Assembly: GCF_900101545.1 (NCBI RefSeq)
Contig: NZ_FMZU01000018.1
Coordinates: 62,001 to 126,000, forward strand
Source: Variovorax sp. CF079
Lineage (GTDB): Bacteria > Pseudomonadota > Gammaproteobacteria > Burkholderiales > Burkholderiaceae_C
Direction of reading: 5' to 3'
Length of the DNA stretch: 64,000 bases
A program made the translations under genes and the position numbers. The notes beneath the pieces were generated by a model. It had not been told where the DNA came from. It did no database searches and worked only from the letters and a program-made list of their open reading frames with translations. Numbering within the stretch: the first letter of the stretch is position 1; every line of letters starts with the position of its first letter. Shown here piece by piece: positions 19,635-28,854 of the stretch.

Positions 19635-20534
19635 TCAGCCGCCACTCTCGAGCGAGGAGGCGGCGTGGCGATCCTGGCCGAGGCGCTGCGCCATCTGCGG
19701 CAGCGCGGGCTCGAGCAGCGCCTTCAGCGTGTAGGGCGGATTGATCAGGAACATGCCGCTCGCCGGCAGGCCCGGCCGGTGCGTGGCACCCGACGCGTCG
19801 GTGACGATCTTGCTCGACTTGACCGTCAGCGTCGCATGCAGCCAGGACTTGCCGGCCTTGGTGGCCAGCGTCTTGAGCCGGCGCGGCAGGTCGTGCGCCT
19901 CGGGCCGCGGAATGATCGGATACCACACGGCATAGGTGCCGGTCGCGAAGCGCTTGAGCGCCGCGGTCACGAAATCGAGCACGCGCGCATAGTCGCTCTT
20001 GATCTCGTAGCTCGGGTCGCACAGCACCAGCGCGCGGCGCGAGGGCGGCGGCAGGAACTTGGTCGCGCTGCCGAAACCGTCGTCGCGCAGCACCGCGATC
20101 TGGCGCCCGGCCTCGAGCTGCGCGATGTTGGCGTCGAGGGTGCGCGCATCGGTCGGGTGCAGCTCGAAGAGCTTGAGCTTGTCGTGCTCGCGCAGCAGGT
20201 GGTGCGTGATGAAGGGCGAGCCGGGGTAGATGCGCGCGCCGCCCTTGGGGTTGAAGTCGCGGACCACTTCGAGGTAGCGCGCGAGCGCATCGGGCAGCGG
20301 TGCCCCGGCCGCGTCTTTCGCCTCCGAAAGGAGGCGCAGCACGCCCTCGGCGGCCTCGCCGCTGGTGCCCGCGTAGTCGCCGTCGAGCCGGTAGAGGCCG
20401 GCACCTGCGTGCGTGTCGACCACCGTCAGGGCCGCCTCTTTTTCGAGCAGGTGGTCGAGCGTGGCAATCAGCACCGTGTGCTTGAGCACGTCGGCGTGGT
20501 TGCCGGCATGGAAGGCGTGGCGGTAGCTGAACAT
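19635..20534 (-). CDS. rlmJ: 23S rRNA (adenine(2030)-N6)-methyltransferase RlmJ
   Basis: A 299-residue SAM-dependent enzyme. The N-terminus MFSYRHAFHAGNHADVLKH is diagnostic of RlmJ. VVDTHAGAGLYRL contains the SAM site and LVLCDPSYEIKSDY the DPxY-type N6-adenine catalytic motif. KGGARIYPGSP and the C-terminal GMFLINPPYTL also match. Faces the rlpA operon tail to tail; GGCGGC/GCCGCC (19625-19643) over the stops could act as a weak shared terminator. Confidence 0.95.
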   Translation of the reverse strand: MFSYRHAFHAGNHADVLKHTVLIATLDHLLEKEAALTVVDTHAGAGLYRLDGDYAGTSGEAAEGVLRLLSEAKDAAGAPLPDALARYLEVVRDFNPKGGARIYPGSPFITHHLLREHDKLKLFELHPTDARTLDANIAQLEAGRQIAVLRDDGFGSATKFLPPPSRRALVLCDPSYEIKSDYARVLDFVTAALKRFATGTYAVWYPIIPRPEAHDLPRRLKTLATKAGKSWLHATLTVKSSKIVTDASGATHRPGLPASGMFLINPPYTLKALLEPALPQMAQRLGQDRHAASSLESGG

Positions 20535-20612
20535 GAGAAATAGTGCCTGGAAGATGAACGGGGGAACGCTAGACTCACGCGCCGTAACATTGAATTACAA
20601 GAGGGGTCGAGG

Positions 20613-21269
20613 ATGCGAGGAGCAAGCTGGCGATTCTGGGGCCTGTGCGTGGGCGCAGCCGTTCTGTCTATTTTGACGGGCTGCGCCTCCGTCACGCACG
20701 GCACCACGCAGACCGTGAAGATCGAGACGCTCACCCCGGGCGGACAGACGGTCGAAGGCGCGGAATGCAGGCTTTCCAACGACAAGGGGGAGGCCCTCGG
20801 GCTGTCCGGACAGAGCGTGCCCGTGCGGCGCTCGGGTGGCAATCTTTCGATCCACTGCACGCAGGCGGGACAGGCGCCAGCCGTCGGATCGGCCGTTTCA
20901 CGCGTGAATGCGGGCATGGTGGGCAACGTCCTCATCGGCGGTGCAATCGGCGCCGCGATCGATGTGGGGACCGGCTCGGGTTTCAACTATCCGAGCTGGA
21001 TGCAACTCGTCTTCGGCGAGGAGCGCACCTTCGACCGCAGCACGCAGCAGGGCGACCAGCCCGTGGCGGGGGTGAGCGTGGGCACGACGACCCCGCTTGC
21101 CGCCGCCAAGCCCCCCGTGACCGGCACTGTGGTGGCGAAGAAGGATCCCGGCGGCAGCAGCGCCCAAGGCGCTCGCCCGGCGGCGCCCGAGCCGGCTGGT
21201 GCGGTTCCCGCATCCGCTGCACGGGTCTCGATGGACGACCTCAACGCCTTGCTGCCGGCCAAGCCATGA
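20613..21269 (+). CDS. lipoprotein of unknown function
   Basis: A 218-residue protein with signal peptide and lipobox LTGC (Cys 24). VTHGTTQTVKIETLTPGGQTVEGAECRLSNDKG resembles small lipoproteins annotated as translation-initiation-factor-2-like or YgdR-type, but the match is loose. A Gly-rich hydrophobic stretch (MVGNVLIGGAIGAAIDVGTGSG, about 110-131) could insert in or span a membrane, and the tail is Ala/Pro-rich. Its stop overlaps the next start (ATGA), so it probably works with the downstream protease. Confidence 0.7.
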   Translation: MRGASWRFWGLCVGAAVLSILTGCASVTHGTTQTVKIETLTPGGQTVEGAECRLSNDKGEALGLSGQSVPVRRSGGNLSIHCTQAGQAPAVGSAVSRVNAGMVGNVLIGGAIGAAIDVGTGSGFNYPSWMQLVFGEERTFDRSTQQGDQPVAGVSVGTTTPLAAAKPPVTGTVVAKKDPGGSSAQGARPAAPEPAGAVPASAARVSMDDLNALLPAKP

Positions 21270-22510
21270 CGATGGCAATGAAGAATTCGTTGCGCTGGAC
21301 CTCGCTGCTCATCGCAGGCGGCTTGGCCACCAGCGGCGCGCAGGCGCTGGAACCCGACGCGCTGTTCGAAAAAGTCTCGCCCGGCGTCTGGACCGTGCGC
21401 ACCTTCGATGCCCAGGAGCGCCCGCTGCGCGGCGGCAGCGCTGTGGTGGTCGCGCCCGGCCGCCTGGTCACCAATTGCCACGTACTGGCCAAGGCGAGCA
21501 GCTTCGTGATTCGGCAAGACAACGTCACCTACGGCGCGACGCTCGAATATCCGGACGTCGAGCGGGACTTGTGCCAGATCAAGGTGGCCAACTTCCGCGT
21601 GGCGCCGTTGCAGATCGCACCGGCCGGCGCGGCGCGCGTGGGACAGCGGGTGTATGCCATCGGCAGCCCGCGCGGCTTCGAGAACACCCTCGGCGAGGGG
21701 ATCCTGTCGGGCCTGCGCGGTGGCGATCTTGCCGACGCCCGCCTGCTGCAGACCACAGCGCCGATCTCTCCCGGCTCGAGCGGCGGCGGGTTGTTCGACA
21801 GCGAGGGGCGCCTGGTCGGCATCACGACTTTCGGCGTGCGCGAAGCCGGCAGCCTCAACTTCGCGGTGCCGGCCGACTTCGTCGCGGAAATCCCCGCCCG
21901 GGCGCAGGCTGCGATGGCGCGCCGCGCCGAGGGCGGCGATGGCGCGATGGGCCCGCGCGGGTTGACCGATCCCCTTCGTCCCGGCAATGCGCTCGAATAT
22001 GTACGCACGGACCGACTGACCGGAAACCGTGCTTCGGTCGTCTACCGGCTGGATCGCATCACGGACGACGAACTGTTCTTCAACATGGGCGGCCGGATCG
22101 AGAAGGCGGACGGACGGGTTGTGACAGTCGCTTCTCCGGCCGGCGGGTACTTCGATTCGTCTTCGCCGCCGGGCGGATGGGGTCGCAAGGACATCAAGCC
22201 AGGCATGCGCTGGCACCTAGACTATGTCGCGACCACGGGCGAGAAGTGGCGGCACGAACTGGATGCCGTCGTCGTCGGCGAACGATCGATGCGCGTGGAC
22301 GGAACGGAAGTCCGGGCCGTCCAGATCGCGTACACGGGATGGATCTATGCCTCGTACGGCACCGGCGCCTCCCTGGTCGGGACGCCGTTCGAGGCCACAG
22401 CCTGGTACGCCCGCGAGCTGGGCCGCGTCGTGCGCTTCGAGGCTCAGCATCGGCGCGGCAATTCGAGCAGCACGAGCGAATCGATCGAACTCGTTCGCGT
22501 GATTCGCTAG
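21266..22510 (+). CDS. periplasmic trypsin-like serine protease with extra C-terminal domain
   Basis: A 414-residue protein with signal peptide ending near SGAQA (26). Catalytic triad: H72 in TNCHVL, D101 in the VERDLCQI strand, S172 in [10 protein letters not shown]. The chymotrypsin-like fold (about 30-215) is DegP-like, but no PDZ follows. Residues about 230-414 form a beta-rich domain I cannot name ([22 protein letters not shown] onward). The role may be envelope quality control. Three ATGs (21266, 21272, 21278) compete; the first overlaps the lipoprotein stop. Compare with the partner lipoprotein for function. Confidence 0.82.
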   Translation: MTMAMKNSLRWTSLLIAGGLATSGAQALEPDALFEKVSPGVWTVRTFDAQERPLRGGSAVVVAPGRLVTNCHVLAKASSFVIRQDNVTYGATLEYPDVERDLCQIKVANFRVAPLQIAPAGAARVGQRVYAIGSPRGFENTLGEGILSGLRGGDLADARLLQTTAPISPGSSGGGLFDSEGRLVGITTFGVREAGSLNFAVPADFVAEIPARAQAAMARRAEGGDGAMGPRGLTDPLRPGNALEYVRTDRLTGNRASVVYRLDRITDDELFFNMGGRIEKADGRVVTVASPAGGYFDSSSPPGGWGRKDIKPGMRWHLDYVATTGEKWRHELDAVVVGERSMRVDGTEVRAVQIAYTGWIYASYGTGASLVGTPFEATAWYARELGRVVRFEAQHRRGNSSSTSESIELVRVIR

Positions 22511-22528
22511 GGCGCCGGGGCCCCGGAT

Positions 22529-22558
22529 TTGCCCGGCTGGATCGATTCTTCGTATAAT
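22529..22558 (+). promoter_or_regulatory. promoter of the rplM-rpsI operon
   Basis: TTGCCC (22529-22534) and a perfect TATAAT (22553-22558) are 18 bases apart, the best sigma-70-like promoter in the window, as expected for ribosomal protein genes. The start would give a leader of about 118 bases before rplM, long enough for autoregulation by L13, which is known in E. coli. Confidence 0.75.
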
Positions 22559-22682
22559 CGTTGGCTTCGCAGCGCTTTTGTGGCCCCGCGGCGAAGCTTC
22601 AAAACCCCACCTAAGAGATTCCCGCCAGAGGAACGCCGACCGTGGAAAAGGGCCCGCCAAACCTTCCTTTGCAGGAAAACTC

Positions 22683-23114
22683 ATGACCAAAACGTTCAGC
22701 GCCAAGCCCGCTGACGTGACGCACGAGTGGTTTGTGATTGACGCGACCGACAAGGTCCTCGGACGAGTAGCCAGCGAAGTTGCTCTCCGTTTGCGCGGCA
22801 AACACAAGGCCATTTACACGCCTCACGTCGATACCGGTGACTTCATCGTCATCATCAACGCAGCCCAGCTGCGCGTCACCGGCGCCAAGCCGCTTGACAA
22901 GGTGTACTACCGCCACTCGGGCTACCCGGGCGGCATCACGGCCACCAACTTCCGCGACATGCAAGCCAAGCATCCGGGCCGCGCCCTGGAAAAGGCCGTC
23001 AAGGGCATGCTGCCCAAGGGCCCGCTCGGCTACGCAATGATCAAGAAACTCAAGGTGTACGGCGGCGCAGAGCACCCGCATACCGCCCAACAGCCCAAAG
23101 TGCTGGAACTGTAA
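22683..23114 (+). CDS. rplM: 50S ribosomal protein L13
   Basis: A 143-residue ribosomal protein, the family length. Seen: [19 protein letters not shown], the Lys/Arg core [24 protein letters not shown] and the C-terminal [17 protein letters not shown] 22683 follows AGGAAAA. First gene of the conserved rplM-rpsI pair. Confidence 0.98.
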   Translation: MTKTFSAKPADVTHEWFVIDATDKVLGRVASEVALRLRGKHKAIYTPHVDTGDFIVIINAAQLRVTGAKPLDKVYYRHSGYPGGITATNFRDMQAKHPGRALEKAVKGMLPKGPLGYAMIKKLKVYGGAEHPHTAQQPKVLEL

Positions 23115-23126
23115 GGAGCCTTGAGA

Positions 23127-23519
23127 ATGATTGGTGAATGGAACAATGGCACCGGCCGTCGCAAATCGAGCGTCGCCCGCGTGTTTCTGAAAAAAGGCAC
23201 CGGCAAGATCACGGTCAACGGCAAAGACATCCAGGATTTCTTTGGCCGCGAAACGTCGATCATGATCGCCAAGCAACCGCTCTTCTTGACCAACAACGTC
23301 GAAACCTTCGACATCATGGTCAACGTGGCGGGCGGCGGCGAATCGGGCCAGGCAGGCGCGACGCGCCACGGCATCACCCGTGCGCTGATCGACTACGACG
23401 CGACGCTCAAGCCGGTGTTGAGCCAGGCCGGCTTCGTGACGCGCGATGCGCGTGAAGTCGAGCGCAAGAAGGTCGGTCTGCATTCCGCACGCCGCCGCAA
23501 GCAGTTCTCGAAGCGCTGA
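23127..23519 (+). CDS. rpsI: 30S ribosomal protein S9
   Basis: A 130-residue protein: [19 protein letters not shown] at the N-terminus and the S9-specific basic tail ending KQFSKR that reaches the P site. AAGGAG (23113-23118) eight bases before ATG 23127 decides the start. Lies 12 bases after rplM, followed by a strong terminator. Confidence 0.98.
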   Translation: MIGEWNNGTGRRKSSVARVFLKKGTGKITVNGKDIQDFFGRETSIMIAKQPLFLTNNVETFDIMVNVAGGGESGQAGATRHGITRALIDYDATLKPVLSQAGFVTRDAREVERKKVGLHSARRRKQFSKR

Positions 23520-23553
23520 TCGCCTTTTGGGCTTATCGCTCGCACTGTCAAAG

Positions 23554-23575
23554 AGCCGCCTTCGGGCGGCTTTTT
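23554..23575 (+). terminator. intrinsic terminator after rpsI
   Basis: AGCCGCC-TTCG-GGCGGCT followed by TTTTT: a seven-pair GC stem with a UUCG loop and a T tract, 35 bases after the rpsI stop. Confidence 0.92.
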
Positions 23576-23637
23576 GCTGATTGCAGTAGCATCACTCTCA
23601 TTGGCCGCACGTTCGGCCTCCACAGGAGTTCTCCCAC

Positions 23638-24003
23638 ATGAGTGCCGTTGCCGAAAACATCCAGACCCAGATGCCCGAGCCGATCATCTTCACGGACAGT
23701 GCGGCCGCCAAGGTGGCTGACCTGATCGCAGAAGAGGGCAACCCCGACCTCAAGCTGCGCGTGTTCGTGCAGGGCGGCGGCTGCTCCGGCTTCCAGTACG
23801 GTTTCACCTTCGATGAAATCACCAACGAGGACGACACGACCATGACCAAGAACGGCGTGTCGCTCCTGATCGACGCCATGAGCTACCAGTACCTGGTCGG
23901 TGCCGAGATCGACTACAAGGAAGATCTGCAGGGCGCCCAGTTCGTGATCAAGAACCCGAACGCCACCAGCACCTGCGGCTGCGGATCGAGCTTCTCGGCC
24001 TGA
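23638..24003 (+). CDS. erpA: iron-sulfur cluster insertion protein ErpA
   Basis: A 121-residue A-type Fe-S carrier. The three conserved ligating cysteines are in [13 protein letters not shown] and the C-terminal [10 protein letters not shown]. It passes clusters to apoproteins, for example in isoprenoid synthesis. AGGAG lies about nine bases before ATG 23638. It is a single-gene unit bounded on both sides by copies of the same terminator. Confidence 0.95.
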   Translation: MSAVAENIQTQMPEPIIFTDSAAAKVADLIAEEGNPDLKLRVFVQGGGCSGFQYGFTFDEITNEDDTTMTKNGVSLLIDAMSYQYLVGAEIDYKEDLQGAQFVIKNPNATSTCGCGSSFSA

Positions 24004-24024
24004 TGCAGTAACCCTCCGCCAAAG

Positions 24025-24046
24025 AGCCGCCTTCGGGCGGCTTTTT
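24025..24046 (+). terminator. intrinsic terminator after erpA
   Basis: Same stem, loop and T tract as the terminator at 23554. The two copies share an uninterrupted 31-base block (23549-23579 and 24020-24050). It sits 20 bases after the erpA stop and also faces the end of anmK. Confidence 0.92.
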
Positions 24047-24069
24047 GCTGCCCGAGGTTTTCCAGGCCT

Positions 24070-25185
24070 TCAGGCCGGGTAGATGGCGCCGAGCACGCGT
24101 GCGCCGCGGGCGCCGGTCACGCTGGCGAGGTTGCCCGATTCGCCGCGCATCGTGCTGCGCGCCAGCCAGGCAAAGGCCGCAGCCTCGACCTGCTGGGGCG
24201 GCAGGCCGCGGTCGGCGGAGGAGACCACCTTCACGGTGGGCAGCAGCGCCTGCAGGCGGGCCAGGAGGTGGTGATTGAGCGCGCCCCCACCGCAGACGAT
24301 CAGCAGCTCGCTGCCGGCGCCATGGCGCTGCAGATCCGCGGCGCAGACCGTAGCGGTCAGCTCGGCCAGGGTCGCCTGCACGTCGGCCGGCGCGGCCGCC
24401 GAGGTGCCCAGATGCGAGGCCAGCCAGGTCGGGTTGAACAGGTCCCGCCCGGTACTCTTGGGCGGCGCCTTGGCGAAGTAGGCGTCGGACCGAAGACGCG
24501 AGAGCAGGTCGGGCAGCACCCGGCCGCTGGCAGCCCACTGGCCGGCATGGTCGAAGGGCTGGCCGTTGTGGCTCTGGCACCAGTGGTCGAGCAGCGCGTT
24601 GCCCGGCCCGCAATCGAAGCCGAGCACCGTGCCGCTGCCGGCCGGCAGCAGGCTCAGATTGGAGATTCCGCCGATGTTCAGCACGGCGACGGCCTGGTCG
24701 TCGCGCGCGAACAGCGCCCGATGAAAAGCGGGCACCAGCGGCGCGCCCTGGCCACCGGCTGCGAGGTCGCGGCTGCGGAAATCGGCCACCACCCGGATGC
24801 CCGTGAGCTCCGCGATCAGCGAGGGATTGTTGATCTGCAACGTGTAGCCGACGTCGTCGAACTCGCCCGGCCGGTGGCGCACCGTCTGGCCGTGTGCACC
24901 GATGGCCGTCACGGCCTCGGCGGCGGTGCCGGTATCGGCCAGCAGCTGTTGCACCACGCTCGCGTAAATCCTTGCGAGCTCATTGCCGGCCAGTGCGGCT
25001 CGGTGCAATTCGTTGTCGCCGCCCAGCGCATTGAGCGCCTCCAGCTCGGCGCGCAGAGAAACGGGAAAGCTGGCGGTGGCGTGTGCCCGCACTGCGATGC
25101 GTCCTTCCGAAAAGTCGGCCAGGACGCCGTCGACACCGTCGAGCGAAGTGCCGGACATCAGGCCGATGAAGAGCTCTTCAGCCAT
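24070..25185 (-). CDS. anmK: anhydro-N-acetylmuramic acid kinase
   Basis: A 371-residue sugar kinase that phosphorylates and opens 1,6-anhydroMurNAc during cell-wall recycling. Seen: ELFIGLMSGTSLDGVD (ATP and substrate site), IGAHGQTVRHRP, LNIGGISNLSLLP and GFDCGPGNALLD. ATG 25185 begins the family-typical sequence; an upstream in-frame extension is Arg/Pro-rich and not conserved-looking. Lies 19 bases after the M23 peptidase gene, likely one operon for murein turnover. Confidence 0.95.
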   Translation of the reverse strand: MAEELFIGLMSGTSLDGVDGVLADFSEGRIAVRAHATASFPVSLRAELEALNALGGDNELHRAALAGNELARIYASVVQQLLADTGTAAEAVTAIGAHGQTVRHRPGEFDDVGYTLQINNPSLIAELTGIRVVADFRSRDLAAGGQGAPLVPAFHRALFARDDQAVAVLNIGGISNLSLLPAGSGTVLGFDCGPGNALLDHWCQSHNGQPFDHAGQWAASGRVLPDLLSRLRSDAYFAKAPPKSTGRDLFNPTWLASHLGTSAAAPADVQATLAELTATVCAADLQRHGAGSELLIVCGGGALNHHLLARLQALLPTVKVVSSADRGLPPQQVEAAAFAWLARSTMRGESGNLASVTGARGARVLGAIYPA

Positions 25186-25204
25186 CGCCGGGAGCGAAAA
25201 ACGC

Positions 25205-26554
25205 CTAGTCTGCGCTGGCCTGGACGACCGAGAAGGCGGCAGCCAGTTCCGTGCGCGTAGCGCCGGCAAGGCGCTCGAAGGCCGGCCGCGCCGCCGCGGT
25301 GATCGGCACGCCGCCATCCTGCTGGGCGATGGTGGCCGGATCCTGGTATTCGCCATTCACCCGGAACTCAAAGTGCAGGTGCGGACCGGTGGCCCAGCCG
25401 GTGGAGCCGACCGCGCCAACGGTCTGGCCCTGGCTCAGGCTCTGGCCGACCTTGACGTCGATGCGGCTCAGATGCGCATAGGCCGTCTGCTGGTGGTTGC
25501 GGTGATTCACGATCACGATGTTGCCGTAGCCGCTCTGCGTGCCTGCGAATTCCACCGTGCCGTCGCCCACGCTGCGCACGGTCGTCCCGGTGGGCGCGGC
25601 ATAGTCGATGCCGTTGTGCTGGCGCCAGCTGTTGAGAATGGGGTGCATGCGCATCGCGAAGCCGCTCGACACGCGAGAGAACTCGACCGGCGAGTTCAGG
25701 TACGCGCGACGCAGGCTCTCGCCGTTGGGACGGTAGTAACCGCCCTTTTGCCCGGGCTCCTGGAACCACAATGCCTGGTGCAGCTTGCCGTTGCTCTCGA
25801 ACTCGGCCGACAGCACACGGCCGCTGCGCAGCGTCTGCCCGTCGGCATCGAAGGTTTCGTAGACGACGGCGAAGCGGTCGCCCTTGCGCAGCGAGCGGAA
25901 ATCGACGTCGCCCGAGAAGATGTCGGCCAGCTGGCTCGCCACGGAATCGGGGATGCGTGCATCGTCGGTGGCCGCAAAGAGCGAGCTGCGAACGATGCCG
26001 CTGGCCAGCCGGCTGCCCGGGGTCAGGGCGTCGGTTTCGGTGCGCACGCGATAGCCGGCGCCGATCTTTTCGACCACCAGGCGCTTGAAGCCGCCGTCGC
26101 CGTCGGGAATCCAGCGGGCGCTGAGTTTTTGCAAGGTGTTTTCTTGCGTGGCCTCGGCGGTCACGGTGCGGCCGACGCGGCTGAACAGGGCCATGCGAGC
26201 CTCGGCATTGCCGCGCACGAAGGCGGCTGCTGCGGCGTCGTCGATGCCCAGTCGGCGCAGCAGCGCTTCGGCCGTGTCGCTCGAACGGGTGATTTCGGTA
26301 CGGAACAGCGTGAAACCGTGGGTATCGAGCGCTTCCACCTGGTCGGCGAAGGAGCGTGGGGTGACGGCTTCGAACACTTGCTTGACGGGCAGCTCGGACG
26401 CATCGGGGCCGAGCGATGCAACGGCGAAGGCACCGCCGCCGGCGGACAGCAGCAGCGCGGCGATGGCCGCCGTGATCTGCCTCGGGTACGTCCGGAATGT
26501 ATAGGCCACGCGGGAAGCAAGCGCCTCCTCGGCGGCAAGAATGCCGTTGATCAA
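25205..26554 (-). CDS. M23 family murein endopeptidase (MepM-like)
   Basis: A 449-residue inner-membrane-anchored periplasmic protein. One membrane helix (about 26-48), a long middle region with an opacity-associated/LysM-like part, then the LytM domain. H313 and D317 (HNGIDYAAP) and the HLHFEF pair (near 391-393) are the zinc ligands, so it should be active on peptide crosslinks. The family cuts D-Ala-mDAP bridges for wall growth. The start is uncertain: TTG 26554 gives the full form, while an internal GTG (VAYTFRT) has AGGAGG about 14 bases upstream. Divergent from tyrS. Confidence 0.9.
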   Translation of the reverse strand: MINGILAAEEALASRVAYTFRTYPRQITAAIAALLLSAGGGAFAVASLGPDASELPVKQVFEAVTPRSFADQVEALDTHGFTLFRTEITRSSDTAEALLRRLGIDDAAAAAFVRGNAEARMALFSRVGRTVTAEATQENTLQKLSARWIPDGDGGFKRLVVEKIGAGYRVRTETDALTPGSRLASGIVRSSLFAATDDARIPDSVASQLADIFSGDVDFRSLRKGDRFAVVYETFDADGQTLRSGRVLSAEFESNGKLHQALWFQEPGQKGGYYRPNGESLRRAYLNSPVEFSRVSSGFAMRMHPILNSWRQHNGIDYAAPTGTTVRSVGDGTVEFAGTQSGYGNIVIVNHRNHQQTAYAHLSRIDVKVGQSLSQGQTVGAVGSTGWATGPHLHFEFRVNGEYQDPATIAQQDGGVPITAAARPAFERLAGATRTELAAAFSVVQASAD

Positions 26555-26644
26555 ACTTCGAATTCCAGCTCAGGTTCAGCAAATCCGCGCTGCAAAGACC
26601 GTGTCGGACGGGCGGCAGGACGGTGCGGAAAAAAAAGCGCCGCT

Positions 26645-26650
26645 TAGAAT
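26645..26650 (+). promoter_or_regulatory. candidate -10 element for tyrS
   Basis: TAGAAT lies 64 bases before ATG 26714 in the gap divergent from the peptidase gene. It matches the -10 form recurring in this window. No clear -35. A second AT-rich site (TATAGC near 26677) is an alternative. Confidence 0.3.
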
Positions 26651-26713
26651 CCGGCGCTTGAAAAGTCGGGCTGAGTATAGCTTCGGCCATAGTCAAATCA
26701 GCCAAAAAGCGCC

Positions 26714-27946
26714 ATGAACCCCGATTTTGTTACAACCGCAAGCCTGTCCGATGGTGTAGGACGCGCCCTTGAAGTTTCACTTCGTGGGGTCGACGAATTG
26801 CTGCCCCAGGATGAGTGGGTGAGGAAGCTCCAGCGCGCCGAGGCGACCGGCAAGCCGTTGCGGATCAAGCTGGGCCTGGACCCGACGGCGCCCGACATCC
26901 ATATCGGCCACACGGTGGTGCTCAACAAGATGCGCCAGCTGCAGGACCTCGGCCACACCGTGATCTTCCTGATCGGCGACTTCACCACCACCATCGGCGA
27001 CCCCTCCGGCCGCAACAGCACCCGGCCGCCGCTCACGCGCGAGCAGATCGAGGCCAACGCCCAGACCTACTACCGGCAGGCCAGCTTGGTGCTGGACCCC
27101 TCGAAGACCGAAATTCGTTACAACTCCGAGTGGAGCGACCCGCTGGGTGCGCGCGGGATGATCCAGCTGGCGGCCAAGTACACCGTGGCGCGGATGATGG
27201 AGCGCGACGACTTCAGCAAGCGCTTCAAAGCCGGCCAGTCGATCTCGGTGCATGAGTTCCTCTATCCGCTGATGCAGGGCTACGACTCGGTGGCGCTCAA
27301 GTCCGACCTCGAACTGGGCGGCACCGACCAGAAGTTCAATCTACTGGTCGGCAGACATCTCCAACAAGAATACGGCCAAGAGCCGCAGTGCATACTCACT
27401 ATGCCGCTGCTGGAGGGGCTCGATGGCGTCGAGAAGATGTCGAAGAGCAAGAACAACTACATCGGCATCAGCGAGGACGCCAACACCATGTTCGCCAAGG
27501 TGCTGTCGATCTCGGACACGCTGATGTGGCGCTGGTACACCTTGCTGAGCTTCCGCTCGCTGGCCGAGATCGCGGCGCTCAAGGCCGAGGTCGAGGGCGG
27601 CCGCAATCCGAAGGATGCCAAGGTCGCGCTCGCCAAGGAGATCACGGCGCGCTTCCACAGCCAGGCGGCGGCCGAGGCGGCCGAGCAGGATTTCATCAAC
27701 CGCAGCAAGGGCGGCGTGCCGGACGAGATTCCGGAGGTGGCGCTCTCGGGCGCGCCGCTGGGCATCGCCCAGGTGCTCAAGCAGGCGGGGCTGGCGGCCT
27801 CGACCTCCGAAGGCAACCGGCTCATCGATGGCGGCGGCGTGCGGGTCGATTCGAGCGTGGTGAGCGACAAGGGACTCAAGCTGGCGGCGGGCAGCTATGT
27901 CGTGCAAGTCGGCAAGCGCAAATTCGCGCGCGTCAGCTTGAGCTGA
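26714..27946 (+). CDS. tyrS: tyrosyl-tRNA synthetase
   Basis: A 410-residue class I synthetase. The HIGH motif is intact at residues 63-66 (DIHIGH) and KMSKS at 241-245. Between them lies the tyrosine pocket ([21 protein letters not shown]). A C-terminal S4 domain (about 345-410) holds tRNA. Length and motifs fit the TyrZ-like type of many proteobacteria. Single gene. Confidence 0.97.
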   Translation: MNPDFVTTASLSDGVGRALEVSLRGVDELLPQDEWVRKLQRAEATGKPLRIKLGLDPTAPDIHIGHTVVLNKMRQLQDLGHTVIFLIGDFTTTIGDPSGRNSTRPPLTREQIEANAQTYYRQASLVLDPSKTEIRYNSEWSDPLGARGMIQLAAKYTVARMMERDDFSKRFKAGQSISVHEFLYPLMQGYDSVALKSDLELGGTDQKFNLLVGRHLQQEYGQEPQCILTMPLLEGLDGVEKMSKSKNNYIGISEDANTMFAKVLSISDTLMWRWYTLLSFRSLAEIAALKAEVEGGRNPKDAKVALAKEITARFHSQAAAEAAEQDFINRSKGGVPDEIPEVALSGAPLGIAQVLKQAGLAASTSEGNRLIDGGGVRVDSSVVSDKGLKLAAGSYVVQVGKRKFARVSLS

Positions 27947-27991
27947 GCCGGAGCCTGCTCTTCAGCGCACTGGGGACCTGAAATACGCCGT

Positions 27992-28300
27992 TTAGTGCGG
28001 GACCGGGGGTGGCAGCAGCTCGAAGAGCAACTTGTGTTCGGCTTGCACCCGGGCCGGATCGGCCTGATCGACCACCGGCGCGCCACGCGTGGCGGTCGTG
28101 GCGCGCTGATAAGGTTTCGAGAGCGTCTCTTCGAAGTCATTGTTGCTGCGCACGACCAGGGCCGACGAGCTGCCGTCGGCTTGCGGCAACAACACAACCC
28201 GCGTGGACGAAGACGAGGGTGATGTGCTGGAGCAGGCCGCCAGCAGCGTAGCCGACAGGACGGCAACGACAAGCCCGGAGAAAAGGCGAGACGTGTTCAC
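27992..28300 (-). CDS. small lipoprotein
   Basis: A 102-residue protein with signal and lipobox LAAC (Cys 23), a Ser-rich linker, then RVVLLPQADGSSSALVVRSNNDFEETLSKPYQRA and a Pro-rich end. The start is GTG 28300, overlapping the FecR-domain gene's stop (GTGA). In related gene pairs such lipoproteins precede OmpA-type proteins, but no OmpA domain is here. Function unknown; probably acts with the FecR-domain partner. Confidence 0.72.
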   Translation of the reverse strand: MNTSRLFSGLVVAVLSATLLAACSSTSPSSSSTRVVLLPQADGSSSALVVRSNNDFEETLSKPYQRATTATRGAPVVDQADPARVQAEHKLLFELLPPPVPH

Positions 28301-28761
28301 TGCTGCGCGTCCGCCTGCACGATGAAGTCCGTGCCGCGGATGCCGATGGTGGCGGTCTGCGTCTCGATCCGCACGGCGTCGGGCTGGGTCTTGCCGATCA
28401 GGCCGGTCACCATGCGCAGCGATCCGCGGAGCAGCGAAACCAGCAAGCCGCCGTCGCGCGTGGCCGGATCGAAATGGAACTGCTTGAGGTCGAGCCGCGA
28501 TGAGGGCCCCACCACCATCGTCGTGCCGTCGCGCAGCACCAGGCTGGCGGCCGAGTCGGCCTCGGTGACGATGCGGTCGATCGGTGCGATAGCGTCGCCG
28601 GCGTGCGCCGGACGCGCGGTGCCGTCGGTGTTGAGAAGCTGAACGCTGCCGCGCACCGACTTCAGGATGCCGGCATGCTCCGCGGCCAGCGCCTGGGCCA
28701 GAGCGCCGGCGCTGGCGAGCAGAAGCAGACCGCACAAGCTCATGGCCAAGCGTTTCTTCAT
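28297..28761 (-). CDS. exported FecR-domain protein
   Basis: A 154-residue protein with signal peptide (MKKRLAMSLCGLLLLASAGALA). One FecR-like beta domain follows: GSVQLLNTDGTARPAHAGDAI, LRDGTTMVVGPSSRLDLKQF, and the closing IETQTATIGIRGTDF typical of the family. Unlike FecR anti-sigma regulators it has no cytoplasmic part, and no sigma factor or TonB receptor adjoins. Coupled to the small lipoprotein gene. Probably a surface or periplasmic protein; ligand unknown. Confidence 0.82.
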   Translation of the reverse strand: MKKRLAMSLCGLLLLASAGALAQALAAEHAGILKSVRGSVQLLNTDGTARPAHAGDAIAPIDRIVTEADSAASLVLRDGTTMVVGPSSRLDLKQFHFDPATRDGGLLVSLLRGSLRMVTGLIGKTQPDAVRIETQTATIGIRGTDFIVQADAQQ

Positions 28762-28854
28762 GAGCACTCCTGTCCGGGTTTCTTGTTCCTGCACATGGTA
28801 AGCGAGGGCGAGCACCGCGGCCGTGCCACGATAATTCGCCACCTTTCTGCGGCG

